Shown here one piece after another: positions 1 to 6,900 of a stretch of DNA of 9,014 nucleotides. The position numbers were made by a program, and so were the translations under genes. This DNA comes from Chloroflexota bacterium (GTDB lineage: Bacteria > Chloroflexota > Chloroflexia > Thermomicrobiales > UBA6265), in contig JAHWJF010000104.1 of the NCBI GenBank assembly GCA_019348515.1, positions 1 to 9,014 of the forward strand, given 5' to 3'. Position 1 is the stretch's first letter. Each line of letters opens with the position of its first letter. The notes under the pieces are model-generated. The model was not told where the DNA came from. It did no database searches and saw nothing but the letters and a program-made list of their open reading frames with translations.

Positions 1-61
1 GACTCGAACTCGCGACAGCCTGCTTGGAAGGCAGGTACTCTACCAACTGAGTTACCCCCGC
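1..61 (-). tRNA. tRNA-Gly (anticodon TCC), 3' end cut by window edge
   Basis: On the minus strand the 5' end lies at position 61 and begins with the acceptor half GCGGGGG, followed by TA. The D arm is ACTC-AGTTGGTA-GAGT. The anticodon arm is CCTGC-CTTCCAA-GCAGG, and its 7-base loop gives anticodon TCC, which reads glycine GGA codons. A variable region and the first half of the T arm (GCGAG, TTCGAGTC) follow before the window edge. The rest of the T arm, the 3' acceptor strand and any encoded CCA are outside. The D and anticodon stems pair perfectly, so the gene is very likely functional. Confidence 0.93.
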
Positions 62-74
62 GCTGCTCTTCAAG

Positions 75-104
75 AGTGTACGCCGTCGGCTCTTGGCCGG
101 ACAA
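75..104 (-). promoter_or_regulatory. Putative sigma70-type promoter of tRNA-Gly
   Basis: Read on the minus strand, a -35-like TTGTCC (104-99) is followed by an 18-bp spacer and a -10-like TACACT (80-75). Each hexamer matches the consensus at four of six positions. Transcription would begin near position 68, leaving a leader of about 7 nt before the tRNA 5' end at 61. The layout is the same as that of the stronger promoter before tRNA-Pro, which supports the call. Short CTCTTG/CAAGAG inverted repeats overlap both hexamers. Confidence 0.5.
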
Positions 105-200
105 GAGGTGCGCCCGAGACGGCCCCAGACATCCCGTTGCTCTGGCGTCCACATCTGTCTTCCCTGCCAAGCCGGTACGACACTTGCATGTACGGACACT

Positions 201-215
201 GTGACAGAGTGTCAC
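201..215. repeat. Perfect 15-bp palindrome GTGACA-N3-TGTCAC, operator-like
   Basis: GTGACA at 201-206 and TGTCAC at 210-215 are exact inverted repeats around GAG. The element lies in the 62-294 intergenic region, about 80 bp upstream of the lytic transglycosylase start and about 140 bp upstream of the minus-strand tRNA-Gly. Such a symmetric site could bind a dimeric regulator. The outer TGTGA/TCACc halves resemble CRP or Rex sites, but they are 7 bp apart, not 6, so neither family is assigned. No convincing promoter was found between it and the gene. The rest of 105-294 shows nothing recognisable. Confidence 0.35.
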
Positions 216-294
216 CATTGGCAAATGTTGATGTCCCCGCGGCTCCCGGCTTGTTCAGAAGCGGCGCATTGAAACGGGGTAGAAAAGGTTACGC

Positions 295-681
295 GTGCAG
301 CGGAGATCAATGATTCGTGGGCTTGTCGGAGGAGCGCTCGGGATTTACGGCTTCCAAAGTCGAGACGCACAGGCGCAAGACTGGATTATTTCGACGATTT
401 ACGAAGCGGCTGGGAGATACGGGGTCTCCGGTGACTGGCTTCTCAACACAGCGGTCTGCGAGAGCCAACTCGACCCCTGGGCATACAACGAGATGACCGG
501 CGACACAGGTCTATTTCAGTTCAAGCCGACGACCTGGGGAGAATGGGGCGGTGACCCTTCTGCCATCTGGGACGTTTGGAGCCAAGCGGATATGGCCGCG
601 TGGGCGTTCTCCGTGGGGCTGCATACTCATTGGTGTTGCTCCGGCACGTGGCAGGGTTACGAACAATGCATTGGTGCATGA
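295..681 (+). CDS. Small secreted lytic transglycosylase (SLT / lysozyme-like fold)
   Basis: This 128-residue protein probably cleaves peptidoglycan glycan strands outside the membrane. Residues 1-27 look like a signal peptide: basic QRRSMIR, a hydrophobic GLVGGALGIYG stretch, and an A-Q-A cleavage site after residue 27. The mature part carries SLT hallmarks: a helix ending in AVCESQLDP with the likely catalytic Glu56, then NEMTGDTGLFQF (residues 65-76) and TTW. Cys55, Cys114, Cys115 and Cys125 could form disulfides. The start chosen is GTG at 295, with AAAAGG 6 bp upstream; it keeps an Arg-Arg pair compatible with Tat export. ATG at 310 (residue 6), with GGAG upstream, is a real alternative that loses the pair. 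At about 100 mature residues it is a minimal single-domain enzyme without a visible cell-wall-binding module. It converges with the downstream hydrolase. The fold is clear; its physiological role is not. Confidence 0.85.
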   Translation: MQRRSMIRGLVGGALGIYGFQSRDAQAQDWIISTIYEAAGRYGVSGDWLLNTAVCESQLDPWAYNEMTGDTGLFQFKPTTWGEWGGDPSAIWDVWSQADMAAWAFSVGLHTHWCCSGTWQGYEQCIGA

Positions 682-730
682 TCGCTGGCCGGCTTTTCGT
701 GTCGGGCTACCGCGTTTGTGCGCCGCTGTC

Positions 731-756
731 GACGCCGATGGTGAATCGGCCGCGTC
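731..756. terminator. Possible bidirectional hairpin between convergent genes
   Basis: GCCGAT (734-739) and ATCGGC (745-750) form a perfect 6-bp stem with a 5-nt loop. GAC (731-733) and GTC (754-756) could extend it across a 3-nt bulge. It sits between the stop of the lytic transglycosylase (681) and the stop of the convergent hydrolase (755), where a shared terminator would be expected. There is no T-tract on either side, so an intrinsic terminator is only weakly supported. Confidence 0.25.
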
Positions 757-1468
757 ACAACGTTCCAAGAGCGTGCAGCAGCATGGGTTGAAGTAATCCT
801 CGATCGCGGAGGGTCTTCACCAGGCGATGCCCGCCATGTTCGTGCTCGATGACCTCAACGCCGCCGCGGCCGACGATGCGATGCGCGTGCACGAGATCAA
901 GGGCGTCGTCCGAGCTGACATGCACCTGGTACCGAGTCTTGACACTCTCAAGTGGTAACACGTCGAGGAGGTCAAGCGTTGCTGGACGATCCACCATCGC
1001 CGCGTACAGGGCGTCGATCTGTTCTTCCCAGCGTGAGTCCCCAGCGCGCCTGCGATTATCGGCATCAATGAACGTCTGAGGCGAAAAGGCGATGACCTCG
1101 TCGACACCGCACAGGGCGCCATACAGGACAGCCGCGAAACCTCCTGCGGAGGCTCCCGCCATCACGACTCGATCGACTTCCGCGCGCTCGATTGCAGCCG
1201 TGAGAAAGCGATGCACGTCTACGGAGGATTCTCCAATCCCAGGGATTCCGCACTGGTACCAGGCCCGGCGAGGGTCTCGTAGAAACACCTTCTTAACCGG
1301 CAGCTTGGAGGTCAAGCGGAAGAACTCGAAGACCGGCATGCTAACCCCTCCGGCAATCCCGCCGAACAGAATCAGCAGTGTCTGGCCGGCCGGTTCCATG
1401 TCGAGCACGACGTGAGCGCCCGGGCGTGAGACGAGAGACTCAAACGCACCGGTTAGAACTTCGGTCAT
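755..1468 (-). CDS. Alpha/beta hydrolase (putative serine esterase)
   Basis: This 237-residue soluble protein has an alpha/beta-hydrolase layout. An early strand with an oxyanion-type loop (LLILFGGIAGG, residues 31-41) is followed by the nucleophile elbow GASAGG, with Ser107 in the G-x-S-x-G motif. A late acidic residue lies in SSDDALD (Asp187 or Asp188) and a histidine in HGGHRL (His214). Order and spacing fit a Ser-Asp-His triad. No signal peptide or membrane segment is seen, so it is probably cytoplasmic. The substrate is unknown; an ester or thioester is likely from the family in general, and a peptidase is not excluded. The ATG at 1466-1468 has no clear Shine-Dalgarno sequence. The gene starts 60 bp after tRNA-Pro on the same strand with no terminator between, so read-through from the tRNA promoter is possible. 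It converges with the lytic transglycosylase gene. Confidence 0.8.
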   Translation of the reverse strand: MTEVLTGAFESLVSRPGAHVVLDMEPAGQTLLILFGGIAGGVSMPVFEFFRLTSKLPVKKVFLRDPRRAWYQCGIPGIGESSVDVHRFLTAAIERAEVDRVVMAGASAGGFAAVLYGALCGVDEVIAFSPQTFIDADNRRRAGDSRWEEQIDALYAAMVDRPATLDLLDVLPLESVKTRYQVHVSSDDALDLVHAHRIVGRGGVEVIEHEHGGHRLVKTLRDRGLLQPMLLHALGTL

Positions 1469-1528
1469 AGGGCAACCGCGGCGAGGCGCTGGCCGAGTCA
1501 GGACGAGAAAAAGGGAACTGAACCGCGG

Positions 1529-1601
1529 TCGGGGTGAGAGGACTCGAACCTCCGGCCTCGGCGTCCCAAACGCCGCGCGCTACCAACTGCGCCACACCCC
1601 G
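1529..1601 (-). tRNA. tRNA-Pro (anticodon TGG)
   Basis: The 73-nt minus-strand gene folds as a complete cloverleaf. The acceptor is CGGGGTG/CACCCCG, the D arm GCGC-AGTTGGTA-GCGC, the anticodon arm CGGCG-TTTGGGA-CGCCG, the variable region AGGCC, and the T arm GGAGG-TTCGAGT-CCTCT with one G-T pair. The discriminator base is A. The loop gives anticodon TGG, which reads proline CCA and related codons. CCA is not encoded: the bases after the discriminator are CCG, so CCA must be added by nucleotidyltransferase. The C1-G72 end pair is typical of bacterial tRNA-Pro. Confidence 0.96.
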
Positions 1602-1616
1602 GTATACGTCATTTTG

Positions 1617-1646
1617 AGTATAAGGACGCCTTGTCAGAGGTGTCAA
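1617..1646 (-). promoter_or_regulatory. Near-consensus sigma70 promoter of tRNA-Pro
   Basis: On the minus strand a perfect -35 TTGACA (1646-1641) is followed by an 18-bp spacer and TATACT (1622-1617), a five-of-six match to TATAAT. Transcription would start near 1610, about 9 nt before the tRNA 5' end at 1601. The promoter lies within the 64 bp between the DUF2298 stop codon and the tRNA, so tRNA-Pro need not depend on read-through from the operon. It may also feed the hydrolase gene downstream. Confidence 0.8.
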
Positions 1647-1665
1647 AACGCCACGAACGCGAGGA

Positions 1666-3975
1666 TCAGTGACCGACCCGCTTGTATATTTGAGTGCCTC
1701 CGGATTGGAATGCGGGCTCCCAGACGGAGCTTCCGTTCTCGGGGAGACGCGCAATCTCGTACGGTCCGGCAGTGGCGCAGATTGACCGCCAATCGCCTGT
1801 TTCGTAGTCCCCGACAAAGAGCCAGGTCACACCATACTCGTCAAAGAGCGGGCTATCGGCATCGCGGAACATTTCACTCACGTCAGCCTGGCGCTGCTCG
1901 ATCTCGTCAAGCAGCATCGGCTGACCGCCGCGCCACTGTCGCTGGTGGTTGTTTGCCCATCCGATAACACTCGGCACCCCGGTGAAAGCCGATACTCGAT
2001 TGAACGGTAGCCGGTCGAATGGAAGATATGAGCACCCGGCGGCTTCCAGTACCACGTCTCCGGGCGCCGCGTGGTCGCTCAACCAACGGATCGCGGCGGT
2101 ATCGTTGGGGTTGGTTTCCTCTCCGTATGCCATGCCGTCCAGTCCGCGCCAGTCTTGGAACCGGTCGGTCCACTGGTATGACGCGATAGTTGGATATGTA
2201 ACGCCCGCAAGAAGCATTGCGCTCGTCCCAAATGCGAGAACAGGTTTCTGCCAGCGGTTGTGCCGCTCGGAAGCGCTGGCCCAAAGTACGGCGACGGTCA
2301 TGGCAGTGGCCAAGCCATAGAGCGTCCAGGTCTGATAGTAGAACTTGAACAAGGTGTTCATGCGATCGTCGAATGCGTCCCGGACATAGACGATCTCGAC
2401 TCCGATGGACAATGTCCAGGCGAACGAAAAGAGCGCGAGAGCGAACCATTGAGGACTGATGGACCTCAAGTCGCGCAATTGAGCAATCGCGAACGCAAGC
2501 GGAATGCCGCAAAGCGGTATTACCGGCGCGGAGAGCAGAACGCCAGGAATGATCGTTGCCACGGATGACGTTACCAGGATTCGTACGGAGTCTTGTCGAG
2601 ACGATTCCCAGCCGCGAAGCCCGTTGATGACGAGGACAGCGCCGAAGGCATACTGCGCTCCAAAAACAGTCATGTATTCGGCAATAGACGTGCGCTCACC
2701 TAGATGCAGGCCGACCGCCGAGACAAGCCTTGGCACGAGCGGCAGTCCCGCAATGAGGGACGGCACTTCGCCCGGATCAATAACAGTCGGCGGAACGTAC
2801 GTCGCAAAATACGGTAGCCACGCCGTGATGGACGACGCGAGCAGGAGCGAGAGCGGTTTCCATGCACGAGTAAGCCTCGCGCCAGCGCCCATCCAGACAC
2901 CGACAGCGACAAGGAGGAGATACGTTGGAAAGTCCCAGGCGTTGAGCGCGTAGAGCGACCCCACAATAACGCCGCCGGTTGCGACTCTGATCAGCCCGCT
3001 TGAGGGCAGCATCCCTGCTGACTTTGCACAAGCGAGCGCCAGGTTCCACGCGATGCCAATTGCCACCAGGGTATAAGGCAGCGCCATGACGTGAGGGTGC
3101 AGATCGCCGAGCAGAAAACTAAAAAATGGGAACTCGTTGATCGTCTCGGTGGCGGGACTCGAACAGAGGTTGTCAAGGCGCGGACCATCGCAGACGATCC
3201 GGCTCGACCGCCATCCAATCCCGTTGACGCCGTCCCACCACGAGGCAGAAATGGTTCCTGTCGCATCCTCGAGCAGTCGGCGCGGCGTGTAGAGGTTTCC
3301 CGAAAGCGTCACGACGATGAGCGCCAAGAGCCCGGTGGCGGTGGCCACCCAAGAATCCAACCAGGGACGAACGGTGTTCCAGGCAACGCCGAACGCCGCC
3401 ACCGCGGTCATGCTGAACACCGTCGCCAGAGCCAGGTTGAAGCCAGTCTCTGGAGAAACCTGGGATAGGCGACTGACGGTCCCATGCAAAAGGTAACCAA
3501 GGTAGTAGTAGTTGATTGGCTCACCTGCGAACCAAGGATCTGGTGGCGGCATGGAAACCGTACGTGTGCTGCTGGCGAGGAACGCGACATCCATCGGCTT
3601 TTCAGTGCCCAGGATCTGCGGGGTGTAGCCACGAAGCAAGATGTACGCCGCAAAAAGGAACAACGACGCCAGTTCGACGAGGAAGAGATCCCGCAACCAG
3701 CGGCGGTCGACCTGCCGCGTCCAAATGACCGTCGCCCACCCCAACGCGGCGGCGGTAACCACAACTCCCGCGACAATTCCCGCGCCGAATGATGCCATGC
3801 CGAGTGAAGCGAGCAGCCATGCCGGATACACCGCCACCAGCATCGCTATTGGGCGCGCGATCGTTGCCCCGCGGTCGTCCAGGGGATGACAGAGCCACCT
3901 AATGCCCGGTGCAAACGCCCAGGTAATGGCCGCGAGGACGAGATACCATCGCGTCGCCGGCTCGACCCAGCTCAC
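1666..3975 (-). CDS. DUF2298 / Chlor_Arch_YYY polytopic membrane protein, putative GT-C-type transferase
   Basis: This 769-residue, strongly hydrophobic protein has many membrane segments (for example about 10-28, 42-60, 65-84, 96-113, and a continuous series to about 595) and a soluble C-terminal region of about 170 residues. Family motifs appear in order: GTEKPMD (123-129), PPPDPW (143-148), NYYYLG (155-160, the eponymous motif), EFPFF (281-285), DLHPH (291-295), NAWD (345-348), RMNTLFKFY (538-546) and TGVPSVIGW (665-673). The family has no established function. The acidic and His motifs next to membrane segments resemble the active-site loops of GT-C glycosyltransferases, so transfer from a lipid-linked sugar at the outer membrane face is a reasonable inference only. 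Length fits the 700-900-residue single-domain class. The start is GTG at 3975, 15 bp after the stop of the upstream fusion gene, without a strong Shine-Dalgarno sequence; this suggests translational coupling. It aligns along its whole length with the C-terminal half of that fusion. Confidence 0.9.
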   Translation of the reverse strand: MSWVEPATRWYLVLAAITWAFAPGIRWLCHPLDDRGATIARPIAMLVAVYPAWLLASLGMASFGAGIVAGVVVTAAALGWATVIWTRQVDRRWLRDLFLVELASLFLFAAYILLRGYTPQILGTEKPMDVAFLASSTRTVSMPPPDPWFAGEPINYYYLGYLLHGTVSRLSQVSPETGFNLALATVFSMTAVAAFGVAWNTVRPWLDSWVATATGLLALIVVTLSGNLYTPRRLLEDATGTISASWWDGVNGIGWRSSRIVCDGPRLDNLCSSPATETINEFPFFSFLLGDLHPHVMALPYTLVAIGIAWNLALACAKSAGMLPSSGLIRVATGGVIVGSLYALNAWDFPTYLLLVAVGVWMGAGARLTRAWKPLSLLLASSITAWLPYFATYVPPTVIDPGEVPSLIAGLPLVPRLVSAVGLHLGERTSIAEYMTVFGAQYAFGAVLVINGLRGWESSRQDSVRILVTSSVATIIPGVLLSAPVIPLCGIPLAFAIAQLRDLRSISPQWFALALFSFAWTLSIGVEIVYVRDAFDDRMNTLFKFYYQTWTLYGLATAMTVAVLWASASERHNRWQKPVLAFGTSAMLLAGVTYPTIASYQWTDRFQDWRGLDGMAYGEETNPNDTAAIRWLSDHAAPGDVVLEAAGCSYLPFDRLPFNRVSAFTGVPSVIGWANNHQRQWRGGQPMLLDEIEQRQADVSEMFRDADSPLFDEYGVTWLFVGDYETGDWRSICATAGPYEIARLPENGSSVWEPAFQSGGTQIYKRVGH

Positions 3976-3990
3976 GTAACGAGCGCCTGG

Positions 3991-6900
3991 TCAGTTCGCG
4001 CGAACAGGGAGCACCCGGTAGATGGTCGTCCCGTGCGCGGAATGAGCGACCTCGAGCGTCGTACCCAGCATCGCATCAAATCCGGCAATGCCCTCGGGGG
4101 AGCCAGTTGGCGTGCATTCGTTGTTTGCAATCGGATAGAGTCGTTCCAGGTCACCAACGACCACGTACTCCACGTTGTACCGGCGCAAGATCGACGCCTT
4201 CGCCTCGGGATCGGACGACGTGTAGAGCGTCCGCACGTCCTCCACCCGGGCAGAGAGCGTATCCGGATAGCGCTGCTGCTGCTCGTGTCGTTCCCAGCCA
4301 ATGATCGTTGGAAGTCCGGTGGCCGATGAAATTCGGCTGCCGTTGCATCGATAGGGTCCAATCGATGCCTCGGCAATGACCGGGCTTCCCTCGACGTTGG
4401 CGAAGAACCACTCAATGGCCGCCGCATCTCCTGCGAAGGTGATCTCCGACAGTAGGGGATCACCCAGCACGGGAACCGTGCCCGCGTGCATCCAGCCGAG
4501 TGCGTTCAGAGAACCAGCTGGCGTCCCTGGAGAGAAGCGCTGGGCAAGGCGCGGTCCAGTTGCCAGGACCGGGTAGGTCATCGCCGCCAGGACAAACAAT
4601 GCTGCGGCCGCAACGCCGAAGCGCGCCCACGCCGGGCGACCACTGGTGGAACGCCGCGTAGCACTCGATGAGCGACGGGGCAGCCGTGCCTCCTGGATCA
4701 TGAGCGCGAGCAATCCCGACCCCGCCAGGCTCAAAAGCACCCAGACCTGATTGTAGAACTTGAATACCGTGTTCATGCGATAGGCTGAAGTACCGATGAG
4801 ATCGTCGGCGACCACCACAATTTCGGCGCCCGCCGCAGTGAATAGACCGGCGGCCAACAGCAGGCAAACAAGTCGTTCCCAACTCCGGCTCAATCGCAAC
4901 CAACCCAACGCCGCCGCGCTCCCCAGGGCGAACAGCATCGCAAATACGGAGCGGCCCGCGAGGACACTGCCAACAGCAATCACCGGTACGGCTACCAGCG
5001 TCAACTGCTGCAGTCGCACCGACCACCCAGCGATGCATCGTCCATCTCTCACAAGCCTCCATGCGGCCGTCATCGGCGGGCCGCTCAACGCGCCTACCAA
5101 CAGAATTGATGCTCCAACCTGGACGAGAGGGCCGGAACCCAATCTTGCCGCGACCAACCCCAGCACTCCGATGGCGAACACCACGAGTGGCCAAGGCCAC
5201 GGTGAGAAATGGTCTCTGTCCCTGCGCAACAGCAGGGCCGTGAGTCCAAGCGAGCAAACGACGATCTGCCCACCCAGATGGCTCAAGAACTGAATCAGAT
5301 CGGACGGGTCGCCAACGAGCGCGACCTGACTGAAGAGCGCGACAAAGTGGAGGTGGAACGGAAGGAAGAGCAGCCATGCACCACCGAGTACTAATGCGGA
5401 AGCGGCAATGAACGTGAAGAGGCGGCGCGAGAGCGGAGTGACGCCACAGGTTGCCATGAAGACCGACACCACGGCGAGGACCGCGTACACCGGCACGTCC
5501 CAGGCGTTCGTCGCGCTCAGAGTTCCGAGCAGCAGCGCTAGAATCGTCAACCGCGCCCAAGACGCCCGTCCCAACCGCGAAAGCGCAGCGAGGCCGACCG
5601 AAAGGGGACTGGTTGCTACGGCGATGCAGATGGCGATCGCGGCGACGGTAATCGGGAGCGCGACTACATGCGCGTGAAGATCCGCGTAGAGCCCGGTGAA
5701 ATACGGGAATTCGGTGATGACGTTGTCCATGGCCCGGCTGCCACTCCAGGTCCAAAATAGGAATGGATCGAATCGTGCCGGAACACCACCGAAAATCCCT
5801 CTCAGTGCGGACAGATTCCCCAGCAGGCAGAGGGAGACAGCTCCAGCCCAACCGCCCAGCATCGTCAATCGCGGAGGCCGCGTCACAGCGCGGGCAAGCG
5901 CCGCCGCAACCGAAAAACCGCCACTCGCCAGCATCCCCATCATCGCTGGCAACGCGAGGTTGAATCCAATTTCTGCCGGTATGCCGGTGGACTTGAAAAG
6001 AAACGCCACCAAATAGAACCCGTAATAGTAATAGTTCACATACCCGTCGGCGTACCACGGATCGTACGGTGGGAAGTAGGCACTCCTCGCAATGGCATTG
6101 ATCTGGGCAAACTCCATCGGCTTCTCGCCGCCCCAGAACGGATGCCAGCCGTCCGGGTTCGCCAGCCGGTACCCCAGGAAGAGAAGGAAGACCAGCCAGA
6201 ACGTAACCTCGGCGTGCACCCAGGCGCGGCTGGTTGCCGATTGATCCCGGGGCCATCCGGTCCGCGCACGCAACCACCAACCAGTGAGACCGACGGCGAC
6301 GAGCGACAGAACGACCCAGACGGCTCGAAAGCGAAAGAGCTCGAGACTCGCTCCCAACCAGACGGGGTAGGCAGCAACGACCAGGCAAAGAATCCGCGCC
6401 AGTCCCCAGCCATGGTCGGGGAGCATCGGCAACAGCAGTCGCGCGATGGGGAGGCCGGCCGCCAGGAGAACAATCAAGAAGAGAATCCACACGGCTACAG
6501 CTACCGGAGTCGCGCTGGTCAGTGTCGCGCTCCAACGGGCGTCGTTGACGGACGGGTTCTCGCCGACGGGACCGTCGAGAAGTAACGTTGCCTGGTCCGG
6601 TTCGCGGGCGGGATACCAGGGGCGCCCCAGGGCCCACGACATCTCCGCGTCGTACGCGCCCCGCGAGATCGGACCGGTTCGCCCAAAAACGCTTACGCGT
6701 GGGTGGTCGTAATTGATGAACGACTCGTCGGCTCCACGATCGTCGATCGCTACGTTTCCGATCGTTGGAGAACGCGCAAATTGCGCCACGAGCTCAAATC
6801 CAAGCTCGCCGTCCTCAAGTTTTTCGAAATACCGCCCTTGAATGGGGTAGCGCCAGGGAGCCGCCCGCATCGCCGACTCCACCCGTTCAGAGGACTGAAT

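Noticed and set aside
200..216. CRP- or Rex-type site (TGTGA ... TCAC)
   Set aside because: The half-sites are 7 bp apart, not 6, and the outer base of the right half does not match.
1474..1528. Direct repeat AACCGCGG at 1474-1481 and 1521-1528, next to the tRNA-Pro 3' end, as an attachment-site trace
   Set aside because: Only 8 bp, GC-rich, with no integrase or element between and no overlap with the tRNA 3' end.
1500..1528. Intrinsic terminator after tRNA-Pro
   Set aside because: There is a T5 run on the minus strand, but the preceding bases form no stem of more than two pairs.
1440..1817. 125-residue minus-strand reading frame spanning tRNA-Pro
   Set aside because: It runs through the tRNA gene (the VAQLVARGVWDAEAGGSS segment is translated tRNA) and into both neighbouring genes; a typical false open frame.
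4265..4285. CTG triplet run as a microsatellite
   Set aside because: It is only a few units long and simply encodes EQQQ in the fusion protein.
4460..6637. 725-residue open frame on the minus strand inside the fusion gene
   Set aside because: It lies out of frame within the clearly coding fusion gene, is rich in Arg/Gly/Ser/Pro, and shows no domain or motif. Long shadow frames are common at this GC content.
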